Shown: positions 44,206 through 55,703, counted from the first letter of the stretch. The stretch: DNA of 64,000 nt from Dugong dugon (GCA_030035585.1 CM057469.1:15556501-15620500), one strand, 5' to 3'. Numbers and translations: made by a program. Notes: generated by a model from the letters alone, not told the origin.

Positions 44206-44513
44206 CAGGTAGTCCCCGACTTAGGATGGAGTTCTGTTCCGTCCACTCCACCGTAAATCGGTTCTGACATCAGTCGAATACCTCTTTTTTTTTTTTTTAA
44301 GTTTTCATTATTATTGCCTTTTATTGTCAGTATCTTTATAAATCCTATCTTTATTTGTCTTTGGCGGTTGGAAACATTACATATAAACTTACAGATCTAT
44401 TTTAACATTGTATGTAGTACATATTACTAACTATAAGATGTACCAAACAAACGAAAAAACCATATAGTCATTAAGTGCGGTTGTCGTCATGGTTGTAAGT
44501 CAGGGACTACCTG
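44206..44513. mobile_element. Tc1/mariner-pogo (Tigger-like) miniature element
   Basis: The left end CAGGTAGTCCCCGACTTAGG and the reverse complement of the right end, CAGGTAGTCCCTGACTTACA, match at 17 of 20 positions. TA follows the right end (44514-44515). Near the left, TG takes its place, consistent with a mutated TA duplication. The 308-base interior is noncoding. Confidence 0.75.
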
Positions 44514-44531
44514 TACATGAAATTATACACA

Positions 44532-44532
<1 letters not shown>

Positions 44533-44565
<33 letters not shown>
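44533..44565. repeat. (CA)n microsatellite
   Basis: Uninterrupted CA dinucleotides for 33 bases, likely length-polymorphic. Confidence 0.97.
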
Positions 44566-44569
<4 letters not shown>

Positions 44570-44890
44570 AGAAAAGGCTTTACATGAAAGCATTGAATAT
44601 GGCTGCCACAGATAGATCTGTGGATCTTCTCCTTTCTTTATGGACAGCAACTAGCTGCAATATTTGATTTTTGTGTAATGAGCATAGAATACTTCTATAA
44701 CGAGAAAAAGCTTCACAGAAAGTTAAGACTAACATGATATGACTAGAGAACAGCACACAACTAATGGGCACTGTGAGGTGGGCAGCTGAAGGCCAGTCCT
44801 GTGACAGAAACCTCCCATTTCCAGGGACAAGTTCTTGAACCGTGTCTTGGCAGAGTGAGTAGGATTTGGAACAAGTATTAGGAGGAGGGA

Positions 44891-45013
44891 CCCCTGGTGG
44901 TGTAGTGATTAAGACCTTGGCTGCTAACCAAAAGGTTGGCGGTTTGAATCCACCAGTCTCTCCTTGGAAACCCTATAGGGTCACTATGAGTTGTAATCAA
45001 CTAGACAGCAACC
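44891..45013 (+). mobile_element. AfroSINE, internally shortened
   Basis: CCCCTGGTGGTGTAGTGATT, GCGGTTTGAATCCACCAGTC, GAGTTGTAATCAACTAGACA. Flanks AGTATTAGGAGGAGGGA (44874-44890) and AGTATCAGGAAGAGGGA (45014-45030). Lacks the GGGGCAGTTCTACTCTG segment. Confidence 0.88.
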
Positions 45014-45259
45014 AGTATCAGGAAGAGGGACCGTATTACCTCAGAGAAGGAGAGAGTGGACTAGTAGGATTTGGGAGGAGCGGCTGGCCTAAAGTGGGAG
45101 TGGATGATTCCAACGACCTCCAGCTCTGGGCCCCTAAGCCCATTTTCTGTTCTGGTCACCTGCCACCCCAGGGAAGGAAGATCACAGGAAATCACACTGG
45201 CGAAAGGCCTGGGGTTATAGGTGCCTTGAAGGGTGCTCAGGGATGCCTGCGACAGAGGA

Positions 45260-45331
45260 GGCAGTGGATTCGAACTGCAGACCTTTTGGTTAGCAGCTGA
45301 GCTCTTAACCACTGTCCCACCAGGGCTGTCT
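45260..45331 (-). mobile_element. AfroSINE head fragment
   Basis: GTGGATTCGAACTGCAGACC to ACTGTCCCACCAGGGCTG; the tail is absent. Confidence 0.8.
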
Positions 45332-45544
45332 ATAAGGGATAGCGGGGAGAAAATACCCTCGAGTGTGAAGGATTGTTTTCAGAAGGAGAAAAAATCCCCA
45401 AGTGCAGTTGAGTAAGAACCTTGATTTTCCTTCTTTGGGAGGGAAACCAAATATTACAACAGGGTGTACTAGCTCTTCCTCTGGAGTCCCTGCCTCTCAG
45501 GGTCGGTCCCTGCCCACCCACTGCATGCCCCAGGCTAACGCCCA

Positions 45545-45700
45545 ATGCTGTGGATAAAGTTCAGTGTCCCCATGTAAGAGCCGTCACTGTCTGGCCTCAG
45601 CCTGCCCACTTGTTGGCTCCTGCATTTGTACCTTTATTCATACCTTCTTCTCCCAATGCCCTCCTCACAACAAACACCTGTACCTCTTGTTGAGAAAGAC
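45545..45700 (+). mobile_element. L2 LINE fragment
   Basis: GGATAAAGTTCAGTGTCCCC, GTCACTGTCTGGCCTCAGCC and CCTTTATTCATACCTTCTTC fit part of the L2 3' region; diverged. Confidence 0.5.
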
Positions 45701-46609
45701 TTCCCTCAGCATTCCACGCCTGCCTGTAGGGTAAAGGGCTGAGTTTTATTTACCCTGAGTAAGGTGGTCTTTGTCCTTGGCTCCAGAGAAATAACCCTTG
45801 GAGAAATTGAGGTGCCTGGGTCTGGGACTTCCAGGCAGACCTGAGGATTTGCACTTGCAAGTGGGTCAGACCAGAAAAGACTCACCTGGGAGGCCAATAT
45901 CAACTAGCTTCAGCAGGCATGATTTAGCCTATCGTGCAGGACTGACCAGTAAAAGCCCAGAACACGAAGGCTCAGAGAGCTTCCTGGTTGGCGAAGGAAG
46001 GGTGAGGTGCCCTCTCTGAGAGATGGTAACTCCACATAGGGGACCTTCCCAGACCTCGCCCGGGCGTCTCTTGTGATGGTCCTGATTTATATCCTTTTAC
46101 TATAAAACTGGTCATCATAAGTATAATATCTTCTGTGAGTTTTGAGAGTCGTTCCAGCGAATTAACAAACCCAAAGAGTGTTCTCTTGTAAGTGGCTAGG
46201 GACAGAGAGAGTATACTGTGTGGGCAGCTGGTGTCAGAAATGATTGAGAAGTGGGAAGGTGGGGACTGGATCAGTGTCCATATTTTGGGGATTGGATTCA
46301 TGCTGATTCTTATCCACAAAGCTACTGTCATACTGCCACTCCCTCTCCACCACTTGTCCCACGCTCCCGCCTGATCCCAGGCATTCATGAGTGCACAGTA
46401 AATAGACTTGGTGACCATGACTAGTGCAGCCTGGCTTGTGGCAGTTTCCCCAGAGGGAAAACGCAGCTATCCATCATGCTAAACTGCCCTCCTCCATCCC
46501 TTCCCCATCAGCCATTTCAACCAATTAGGCCTCATAAATGCCTCTCAGTCCTGAAAAAAGGGCAAGTTTTTGCCGGATGGACAAGTTGAAGATGCTTTCC
46601 TATTGATCT
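45701..46609. other. Intergenic stretch, nothing recognised
   Basis: No gene or clear repeat. The 148-codon minus-strand frame 45972-46418 has no recognisable domain. Confidence 0.35.
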
Positions 46610-47455
46610 GTTATGGCTGCTGTTTCCCAATCCCACCAAAAATGCCTACAAAAGCCAAGCTACCCTGCTATGTACAACCAAACACCTCATGGGATTTGGT
46701 TCCTTAGTTTGGAAGTTTAGGGTCATGGTTTCATGGGACCTCCCAGTTAATTGGCCTAATAACGTGTTTAGTGCTTCTGTTCTATCTCCTAGTTCGTTGT
46801 GTAGTGACTGGGGTCTTAAAAGCTTGCAAGCCGCCATCCAAGGCACAACTACTGGTCTGCACAATGGAGGAAGAAGGAGAGTCAGAAACTGGGGGAGGAA
46901 ATGGAATTTGTGGATAACTGCCTCCATGAACAACTGCCTTCTTCGCCATGAGACTCAAAGAATTGGATGATGCCCAGCTACCATTCTGAAAATTTTGATC
47001 AAAGATTCTATAGAAGAATCCAGATCAAAAGGGGGCAAAATGCAGAACAGAATTTCAAATTCTCATGGAATCCAATCTTGCTGGAGCCACGGAGGCTGGA
47101 TGAACCCCTGAAACTATTGCCCTGAGAAAATCTTTAAACCTTAAACCAAAAATATCCCCTGAAGTCTTCTTAAAACCAAATAATAGTTTAGCTTAACTAG
47201 TAAAGAATGCCTGCCTTGAGCATTATGCTCTTTTAAGAACTATCTATATGGGATCAAATTGACAACAGCAATAGGAAACTTAGGGGGCTGTGAGTTTATG
47301 TTAATGAGGGAGAAACAACTCAGAAAAGGAGAGAAGGGTTGCACAACTCGAAAGATGTAATTAATGTCACTGAATTGTACATGTAGAAACTGTTGAATAG
47401 GTGTATGCTTTTGCTGTGTATATTCTCAACAACAGCAAAATAAATAAATGAATGA
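46610..47455 (+). mobile_element. Uninterrupted L1 3' UTR (older elephant type)
   Basis: CAAACACCTCATGGGATTTG, GGGGTCTTAAAAGCTTGCAA, ATTGCCCTGAGAAAATCTTT, CTATCTATATGGGATCAAAT and TATATTCTCAACAACAGC, ending in an A-rich tail. It serves as the intact reference for the split copies at 10365 and 25786. Confidence 0.85.
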
Positions 47456-48069
47456 ATGGAATTCCACAAAGGGATGAACTCTAACCAGGTAAAAACAAAC
47501 ATAAAAGGAAGCTGCCACTCAGGAACTGTTGCAGTCGGCGCCTCGGGCCTTCTCATCAGAGCCCAGCTCTAAGTGGACCCCAGCCCTGTTGTTTGGACGT
47601 GCCTGGCACCCCTCATCCCCAGCCCCCAGGCCACATGGAGTCACCCAGTCATCTCCTCTGGGCTCACACAGTGAGTGCCACTCCCGGGTCAGCAGACCTG
47701 GCCTTCCCGTAGTGGTGTTTCCATGCTCATGCTCAGCATCTTCCACTGCTTTCAAAGATACTGCCTATTGCTTTTTTTTCTTTTTTTTTAACTATTTATT
47801 CTGGAAAGTTCCAAACATACACAGAAGTAGACAGAATATATAATGAATCCACATCACCCATTCTCAACTGTTATGACATCTTGGCTCAACTTATTTCTTC
47901 TATATTTCCCTACTCCTCCCTCTGCCTTCAAACTAGATTATTTTGAAGCTCCTCTCATTTTATTACTTCATCTACTAGTATTTCTGCATATCTCTCTAAA
48001 ATTAAAGATGTCTTTTTAAAAAGATAACCATAAAATCACTATCATAACTAAAAAATATTAACCATGTTC

Positions 48070-48486
48070 TGTTGTTGTTGTTAGGTGCCGTCGAGTCGGT
48101 TCCCACTCATAGCGACCCGATGTACAACAGACCGAAATACTGCCCGGTCCTGTGCCATCCTCACAATCATTGCTATGTTGAAGCCCATTGTTGCAGCCAC
48201 TGTGTCAATCCTACCTTTTCGAGGGTCCTCCTCTTTTTCGCTGACCCTCTACCTTACCAAGCATGATGTCCTTTTCCAGGGGCTGGCTCCTCCTGATAAC
48301 ATGTCCAAAGTACGTGACACAAAGTCTCACCATCCTTGCTTCCAAGGAGCATGCTGGCTGTACTTCTTCCACGGCAGACTTGTTCATTCTTCTGGCAGTC
48401 CATGGAATATTCAGTATTCTTCTCCAACACCATCCTTCAAAGAAAGGCATCAATTCTTCTTCGTTCTTCCTTATTCATTGTCCAGT
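48070..48486 (-). mobile_element. BovB/RTE LINE 3' end
   Basis: The intact 3' end is GTTGTTGTTGTTAGGTGCCG, then GATGTACAACAGACCGAAAT and AAGCATGATGTCCTTTTCCA. The minus-strand frame 48211-48453 reads GWCWRRILNIPWTARRMNKS and YFGHVIRRSQPLEKDIMLGK. 5'-truncated at CATTGTCCAG. Confidence 0.92.
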
Positions 48487-48577
48487 TTAAATTTCCCAAC
48501 TTGTCTTATGAATTTTTTTACAGATGGCTTTTTGAATCAGGATCTAAACATTGCATTTGGTTGACACATCTCTTACT

Positions 48578-48617
48578 GGTTGCTGTTACTGTTGCCATCG
48601 AGTTGATTCCAACTCAT
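48578..48617 (-). mobile_element. AfroSINE/BovB tail fragment
   Basis: GTTGCCATCGAGTTGATTCC and AACTCATCTC; only the shared tail is present. Confidence 0.6.
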
Positions 48618-48965
48618 CTCTTTGGTCTCTTTTAATCTATAGGTTATCTCCCCTCCCCCAATGTTCTTTGCATTTTATTAGATGAAGCAACTGGCTGTTT
48701 GTCCTATAGAATTCCCCATAGTCTGGCTTTTGTTGATTGTATTCCTTTGGTGGTGTGACATGTTCCTGTTCTCTGTATTTCTTTTGAGCTAGCAGGGAGC
48801 TCAAATGGCTTGATTTGATTCTGGGTTTATATTTTAGAAAGAATGATTCATAGGTGGTGTGTGTATTTCTACCAAAAAAAAATTATCAAACCCATTGCAG
48901 TCAAGTTGATTCCCAATCATAGTAGTCATGATGATCATTGCTTAGGTTCATTATTTTGTTTTAAA

Positions 48966-49178
48966 AAAAACCACAGTTGCTATCAAGTCGATTCCAACTC
49001 ATGGCGACCCCATGTGTGTCAGAGGAGAACTGTGCTCCATAGAGTTTTCAATGGCTGATTTTCTGGAAGTAAATCACCAGGCATTTCTTCTGAGGCACCT
49101 CTGGATGGACTTGAACCTCCAACCTTTTGGTTAGCTGCCAAGCATGTTGAATCATTTGCACCACTCAGGGGACTTCCA
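48966..49178 (-). mobile_element. Long-form AfroSINE
   Basis: CTATCAAGTCGATTCCAACT, GGAGAACTGTGCTCCATAGA, GGATGGACTTGAACCTCCAA and CACCACTCAGGGGACTTCC. A tail fragment (48885-48925) precedes it. Confidence 0.9.
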
Positions 49179-49518
49179 TGGAAAATAGGGACAATCTGAC
49201 TCTAAGATTTCTTCTTCATTTATCAGTACAATACTTCTATAAGGAGAAATTTTCCTTCATCAACAATTTGTTTACCTTGAGTTAAAGTTATACAGAAAGG
49301 GTAGGGTAAATGCTTGACTCTTTCCCTTTGCTTACCAGTTTTTGGAATGAAGAGTTTGTTCTTCAGAACCCTCCAAAGGAAACCAATTTTTTTTTTTAAA
49401 TGAGCTTTATGAACTAATGGATTTTAACATATTTGATGTGTTTTAACCCATTGCTATTATTATTATTGATGCTACGTTGGTCATATGTTTGGCCAGTGGG
49501 AGCCTCTTCACGTTACCT

Positions 49519-49842
49519 ATTTTTTTTTTTGCTCAATCATCTTTTATTTATTTTTTATCGTGCTTTAGATGAAGGTTTACGGAGCAAATCAGTTTCTCAT
49601 TAAGCAATTAATATGCATATTGTTTTGTGACATTGGTTGCCACCCCTATGACATTTCAACACTCTCCCCTTCTTGACATTGGGTTCCCCATTACCAGCTT
49701 TACTGTCCCCTCCTGCCTTCTCATCCTTGCCCCCGGGCTGGTGTGCCCATTTAGGCTTGTTTTGTTTTATGGGACTGTCTAATCTTTGGCTGACGGGTGA
49801 ACCTCAAGAGTGACTTCAGTGCTGAGTTCAAAAGGTGTCCAG
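49519..49842 (-). mobile_element. L1 3' UTR end
   Basis: GCTTTAGATGAAGGTTTACG, ATTGTTTTGTGACATTGGTT and CTAATCTTTGGCTGACGGGT match the inverted 3' UTR of the 12071 L1. Poly(A) faces left. Inserted into the L1M. Confidence 0.85.
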
Positions 49843-50030
49843 GGGCTCTTTACATGTCTTGACAGTGTTTGCCACCTCAGTAACTTTCTATAGTTTTCTC
49901 GTTTTCAGATATGACTACATATTCCAGGCTGGTACAGTTGCTGTCCTAGGCCTAGAATAAGCCATTTCTCAAAGGAACATTTTTTTTTTTCCTTTTAGTG
50001 GGAAATGGTCCGTAGAGACCAAAATCTGCC

Positions 50031-51027
50031 TGGTAATGAGTTTAAATAATCCCAGAATAAGCAACCAAATTAAAATCAGGCCCCTCCTTGTTACCATTTG
50101 TACAAGTGATAAACATAAGTGAAAGCATATTTTGGGCAATATATGGAAGTTGGCAGAGTATGGGTCCTAAGAGTGGTGAACCAGCTGGGCTAGGGGGTCT
50201 TCATGGATGCAAGACGGCCGCTTGCCCAAGAAGCCAGCCTGCTCCACAAGAGGCCCAGCTGTGAAGAGCTTCTCCTTGGCCCATGCAGCAAAGTGCCTTC
50301 ACAGAGCTGGTGCGCAGAGCACTTGAGTGGAACCGGAAAGGAGAGGAGGCCAACGTTACTCCCTCTTCCATCTAAACAAGTGCAGACAGTTCAAGTTACT
50401 AGGAAAGCTAAATGCCCAATCGCCTGTGACAGTGGAACCATTTATTTAAACCACCCCTTCCTAGTGCACCCTAAAATGGATTAGAATCTCTTTGAAAGTG
50501 TCTTATTATATCCTGTCTCCACCAAGAATCTGTGTTTGATTGGACCAAGATAGAGTGGTATTTTACCTGCACAGATGTCTCTCAGCTATTACAGGCAATT
50601 TGGTAAAAGTATTGTGGAAATACACACCCAGTACATGCTGGCTGGGACAGAGAGTCCAGAACTGATCTTAGGTTACCCTGGGTGTCTGCTAATGTTTTAA
50701 TAAATTATTTGGGGACAGAAAAGACAGACAGTGGCAGGTTCTCTGTTCTCCTGATGTTTCTCTTTACTTGCCTTTGTCGAGTGTGACCTCACAAAAGATA
50801 CGTGACCTACACGAATTCAATCCCACGTCACAGCCCAGAGAGTCAGAGAACTTCTGAAGCAACATTTTATTATATGGTTATAAGAGTACAAAAGGATAAA
50901 AACTAAATGAGGCTTAAGTCAAATGCCAATGTTAAAGACACTTGTAGTATCATATGACTTTAATCAGCAAGTTTTCCCAAATTGTCACTTTTGAAGAAAG
51001 ACTATTTATGTAATGCTACAATAATAT
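50031..51027. other. Non-repeat intergenic stretch
   Basis: No repeat family or gene recognised. The 93-codon frame 50203-50484 has no known domain. A candidate conserved noncoding interval. Confidence 0.4.
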
Positions 51028-51236
51028 TGGGCGGACCCTCGTGGTGCAAATGGTTGAGCACTTGACTACTAACTGAAAGGTTGGTGGTTCGAACCCACCC
51101 AGAGGTACCTCGGAAGAAAGGCCTGGAGATCTGTTTCTGAAAGGTCACAGCCATGAAAACTCTATGGAGCACAGTTCTATTATGCAACACAGGGGGTCGC
51201 CATGAGTTGAAATCGACTCAGTGGCAATTGGTGGTA
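51028..51236 (+). mobile_element. Long-form AfroSINE
   Basis: GGACCCTCGTGGTGCAAATG, GTGGTTCGAACCCACCCAGA, GAAAGGTCACAGCCATGAAA and GAGTTGAAATCGACTCAGTG. Well preserved. Confidence 0.92.
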
Positions 51237-51433
51237 CAAAAATATTTAACACACCGTCTAGCAGGAAATGAGATAATCATCTCGATGATCTAGAGAGTTC
51301 TGTTAAAACAATAAAAGTGAGAGTGTAGCATTCAAATCTAGTGTATGATCTTGCACCAGCTAGACAGATATCTCTCCGCATCTACACCTAAGAAATGTTA
51401 CCAAAGCAAAGTGATTCACCAGATAATGGGATA

Positions 51434-51585
51434 AACCTATTGCCATGAGTCGATTCCAACTCACAGAGACCCTATAGGACAGAGTAGAACTGCCCCACAG
51501 GGTTTCCAAGGAGTGGCTGGTGGATTGGAACTGCCGGCCTTTTGGTTAGCAGCCTGAGCTCTTAACCACTGCGCCACCAGGGCCC
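51434..51585 (-). mobile_element. AfroSINE
   Basis: GCCATGAGTCGATTCCAACT, AGGACAGAGTAGAACTGCCC and CTGCGCCACCAGGGCCCC. ATGGGATA repeats flank it. Confidence 0.92.
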
Positions 51586-51599
51586 CAGATGGGATAGAG

Positions 51600-52522
51600 C
51601 TGGACTGTCAAATAGGTAGCACTAGCTACTTGTGTCTATTTACAGTTAAATCCGTTAAAATTAAATGAAAAACTCAGTCCCTCAGTCGCACCAGCCACAT
51701 TTCAAGTGCTCAACAGCCGTGTCACAAGAAACGTCAGACCAGTGTCAGGTTTGAGGGTCAAATATTCTGCTAGTTGTCTCAATTCTGCACTTCAGGTGTG
51801 AAGACACAAGCTCAGAACCTTTATGGTTTCACTTTTCTGAGGCTGAAATGTTCTTTTAATTCCATCGGGTAGCTACGTGATTTGGGGTTGTTAAAGACTC
51901 ACACAGAGGAGTGCTCTATAAAGAGACTTTGCGCAGAAATAATTGGAAGAAGAAAAGGAAGCATACTTTAAGGCCTCAATCTGTTGGGTTCAAAAATCTA
52001 TCTTATGTTTGTGATTTGAATTTAGATGGCAGTTCCTAAACAACAACAAACGTTTCTTAACATTTTATCACTTTCCTGGCACATTAATACTTTTTGGGGG
52101 GTGTTGTCTTCAATCTCTCGTAATCACTGGTTCTGAAATAAACTTCAGAAACTGAATGGGTCTGGGCAGCGGCAAGAGGACATGAAATCAAAGCGGGGCC
52201 AGGATCAAAGGGGCAAACAGCTCTCAAGGTGGAAGGAGAGCCATCGACTCCCCTCGGCTACCTTTTCCTGGTTTTCTCTTTAATAAACATGCTGGGTCCT
52301 GCGCCAGCTCTAGGGCTGCAGAGAGGGCCTGACTTGAAAAACAAAGAGGGACCGGGAAGAGAGTACTTAGCACTTGGAGAGGAATGGCAGGCCTCTGTGC
52401 TATTTGGGGAGGTCAGTGTCAGCACCCATGGTGGTAAATAGGACGAGAAGAGGACTGTGACCCCACGGGGCTCCATCCTCACCTGCCCTGGGGTTGCCGT
52501 ACAGATGTCCCTGGCTCCACAT
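51600..52522. other. Intergenic stretch with a weak DNA-transposon-like segment
   Basis: Around 51600-51740 (CACCAGCCACATTTCAAGTG, CAACAGCCGTGTCACAAG) resembles an old DNA transposon, family not assigned. The remainder is unrecognised. Confidence 0.35.
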
Positions 52523-52565
52523 AATGATCTGCTTTTTTACTTGGCGCTTTCCTCCTGCACTTTTT

Positions 52566-53070
52566 CTTTTTTTAAAATAATATTTTATTGTGTTTGCGGT
52601 GAAGGTTTACACAGCAGTTTAGGTTCCCATTCAACAATTTCTACACAATGTGCACGTATTCTCACTATTTCCATTCTGGTTGTTCCATTTCCATTAATCT
52701 AGTTTCTCTGCCCCGTTAGAGTCTCATCTTTGTTGTAAAGTAATTGTTGACCGTTTGGTCTCATATAGATGATTTTTTAAAGGAGCACAGTAATGACGGG
52801 TGGTATTCATTATTTTTTAAGCCAGTTTGTTATTTAGCTACAAGGTGACCACAGGGGTTAGTTTCAGTTCAAGGTTTGAAGAGCATCTCAGGGCAACAGT
52901 CCTGGGGAGTCCTCCCATCTCAACCAGTCCAATAAGAATTTTTTTTTGGGGGGGGATTTGAGATTCTGTTCCACACTTTTTTCCTATTCTGTCAGGGTCC
53001 ATCCATTGTGGCCCTGATTGAAATGGTAATAATGGTACCTGGACACCACTGAGTCCTTCTGGTCTCAGGA
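52566..53070 (-). mobile_element. L1 3' UTR fragment flanked by unusually long direct repeats
   Basis: TTATTGTGTTTGCGGTGAAG, GTTGACCGTTTGGTCTCATA, TTTCAGTTCAAGGTTTGAAG and CTTCTGGTCTCAGG are an inverted L1 3' end like that at 29376. It and the adjoining SINE lie between 43-base near-identical repeats (52523-52565 and 53217-53260). Confidence 0.8.
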
Positions 53071-53076
53071 TAAGCC

Positions 53077-53208
53077 AAAAAAATCAGACCTATTGCTGTC
53101 AAATCAATCACGACTCATAGTGACCCCGCAGGACAGAGAACTGCCCCATAGGGTCTCCAAGGAGCGGCTGGTGGAGTCCAGCTCTTAACCACTGTACCAC
53201 CAGGGTAG
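53077..53208 (-). mobile_element. AfroSINE, shortened
   Basis: GCTGTCAAATCAATCACGAC, AGGACAGAGAACTGCCCCAT, CTCTTAACCACTGTACCACC. Part of the head region (CCTTTTGGTTAGCAGC) is deleted. Confidence 0.85.
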
Positions 53209-53260
53209 ATGAGGCCAATGATATGCTTTTTTTACTTATCACTTTCCTCCTGCACTTTTA

Positions 53261-53885
53261 CTTGTATTTACCAGCCTTCCCCAATGTACCAGAAGCTCTC
53301 TGAGGACAGTCTTTTACCTTACCTCCTTTGTGTCTGTTTCAACAGATGTCACCAATAGACCAAATATAAATAATGGCCTAAAGCTCTCAGCAAAATCAAT
53401 GGCAAGTGAGCCCAGGCATTGGTGAGGGGGCATCCAGACCTTAACCTCAGTGATCGCTGTCTTCAGCTAACCTTGGGCTTCAGCTTGCTACGGACTTGCT
53501 TCTGTAAGCCTATTTAAAATGTAGTTAAACGTCACAGATTATTTATCTTGGGGAAATAACTTGCAATAATTATTTCTTAGGATATTGCCAAGAACAGGCC
53601 CTTTCCATTTTCCAGTTGGGGAAATGGATATAGAAGAATAAACAGATACATTGAAACCTGGGAAACTTGACAGGGCTGCCTTGTTTTCCCGACTCTCGAA
53701 AGTCGTCTGCCTTTGAAAGTGTTGTCTGACCACTTTTCTGTCACGCTCTGTTAGTGGAAAATATTTGAGTTTTCCTTCTCTGGCAGGTTTCCGCCTCACA
53801 AAGGTTCCAGCTTTCGTGGGTTTTACTGTCCTCACTATATGTTTGCCACAGGATAAGTGAGTAAGGGAAACAGGACTTGCACTTA
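53261..53885. other. Intergenic stretch, nothing recognised
   Basis: No gene or repeat I can name. The 98-codon minus-strand frame 53539-53835 has no known domain. Confidence 0.35.
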
Positions 53886-54078
53886 GTGAAAAACCAGTTG
53901 CCGTTGAGTGAACTCCAACTCATGGTGACCCGATAAATGTCAGAGTAGAACTGTGCTCCCTAGGGTTTTCAATGGCTGATTTTTCAGAAGTAGATTGCCA
54001 GGCCTTTCTTCCAAGGTACTTCTGGGTGAACTGAGCCTCCTACCTTTCTGTTAGCAGCTGAGTGAGTTAACCATTTGG
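53886..54078 (-). mobile_element. Long-form AfroSINE
   Basis: GTTGCCGTTGAGTGAACTCC, CAGAGTAGAACTGTGCTCCC, TTTCAGAAGTAGATTGCCAG and CTACCTTTCTGTTAGCAGCT. Confidence 0.88.
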
Positions 54079-54544
54079 AAAACCACTTATTATTTTGTGT
54101 GCTTTTAAAAAGACAGAGAGAGGTAGAAAACAATGTTAATTTCACTGACAGGAGTGAATGTACCAGCAGAGCCTTGGCAGAGACTTACCTCTCCCCACGC
54201 CTGGTCACAAGCATCCCAAGAGAACTGGGAAACTGAGTCCCATGGTAAAGCAACAGCTCTTTCCAGATACATTAATTGCCTCCTCTGCTTCAAAGTTTTT
54301 TGCTCGTTTGTTTGAAGGAGACTGGCAGCATTACTATTTAAACTGCTAATTAACCTTCAACTATTTGTATAGCACAGAGGAAATATCACTGCTCACATAT
54401 GGCTTCAAGTTTTTAAAACGATCTTTTAAAAAAGATCTAAACTGCAAACTTTACTCAGATTTCACCAATTTTCCACTGTGTACTTTTTCTTTTCCAGGAT
54501 CCAATCAAGATACCACATTGCACTGAGTCATCAAAAAATGAGTT

Positions 54545-54882
54545 GTGGCTGTTGTTGTTGTTGAGTCTGCCCCGGACTCATGGTGACCCCAAGCACAACA
54601 AAACAAAATGCTGCCCAGTCCTGTGCCATCCCCACGACCGGCTGCAGATCAGACCGTTGCGATCCATAGGCTTTTCATTGGCAGATTTTTAGAAGTAGAT
54701 CAGCAGGCCTTTCTTCCAAGTCCTTCTTAGTATGGAAGCTCCACTGAAACCTGTTTAGCATTGTAGCAACCCTGACAGATGGGGAGTGGCTGTGCATGAC
54801 GTGTATTGGCTGGGAATCAAACCTGGGTCTCCTTCACGGTGGGCAAGAATTCTACCGCTGAACCACTACTGCCTCCGTCAAA
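54545..54882 (-). mobile_element. AfroSINE relative with tRNA-Gly-like head (best-preserved copy)
   Basis: The minus strand starts GTGGTTCAGCGGTAGAATTC (A-box region) and has GGTTTGATTCCCAGCCAATA (B-box and 3' acceptor-like), very close to tRNA-Gly(GCC). A body of about 170 bases follows, then the GGGTCACCATGAGTC tail and an (AAC)n-type end. The anticodon region reads GAATTCTTGCCCACCG, so it is recognisable but mutated. Confidence 0.82.
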
Positions 54883-54889
54883 AAACTAG

Positions 54890-55075
54890 GTTTAAAAAAC
54901 ATACTTATTATGAGAATACAGGCGCATGATTAAAAAATAGTAATAAAGGAGCACCAAAGGGTATAAAATAAAAATAAAATTCTTCCTCTCCAATCCTTAA
55001 CTCCTAATTCGGCCCTTGGTTTCCACTGTGTGCTCACAGATGATTTTTTAGGCACACACAAGCACATGCAATTAA
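54890..55075 (-). mobile_element. L1 3' fragment
   Basis: CACCAAAGGGTATAAAATAA, TCTTCCTCTCCAATCCTTAA and TTAGGCACACACAAGCACAT match the L1M segment at 28675. Confidence 0.55.
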
Positions 55076-55703
55076 AACTTTATCACAGATAAAGCGTGGA
55101 GAGCATGGAAGAGGCTGAAATCTTATTTCAATATCAAAGTTCATAAGACAACATTAAACTCTCAGGAAAATGGTGATGAGGAAAATAATGTCCGCTTCGT
55201 CAATATGGAGGATTCTCAAACCCCAAGCTGAGGGCGGAAATTTCTGACCACCAGTCGTTACAGAGAAAAGATGGCCTCACGTTTAGATTGCTTCCCCAAA
55301 CCACTGCGAGCTCCCATTAACGCCTTACTGTCCACAGGCCATTCTCCCTGGCCTACTGCAAACAGGCAGCGTCTGCATCCCCTCACAGTGAGCGGACAGC
55401 AGACAGGAATGACGCTGGACAGAGGACTCTGGGAATTTCTACATAACAAGCTGGAGAATCCCCAGGAGCCCTGGCCCTGGCAGAGTTTCTGGTTGTTGGC
55501 CATCTCTGGCCGGAAAGCTCACTGGCAACTGGCAAACCTCTGGTTTCCCCAGCCTGTTCTGCAGTAGCCAGGGAAAATGGACGTTTGGAGACTAATTAAC
55601 TGACAAGTCACAATCGAAGCTGGTGAAGATTTGGGAAAGTAATTGAAACATGTAAGGCTGTTGGCTTTCTTTTTTTTTTTTTCCTCCTGTCTTTTAAGAC
55701 TAC
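55076..55703. other. Non-repeat intergenic stretch
   Basis: No repeat or gene recognised. The 98-codon frame 55271-55567 has no known domain and no clear splice context. Confidence 0.4.

Larger units (their letters stand above)
47770..50030 (-). mobile_element. Old L1M host in pieces
   Basis: Inverted L1M pieces at 47770-48069 (GAAAGTTCCAAACATACACA, GATTATTTTGAAGCTCCTCT), 48620-48880, 49185-49518 (GAGCTTTATGAACTAATGGA, TTTGGCCAGTGGGAGCCTCT) and 49843-50030 (AATAAGCCATTTCTCAAAGG). BovB, SINEs and an L1 3' end separate them. Whether one or two L1 copies are involved is uncertain. Confidence 0.65.

Noticed and set aside
45972..46418. A 148-codon minus-strand frame
   Set aside because: No family resemblance. 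Length is within what chance allows in 64 kb read in six frames.
54545..54882. A functional tRNA-Gly gene
   Set aside because: The tRNA-like part is mutated, continues into a SINE body, and shares its tail with AfroSINEs.
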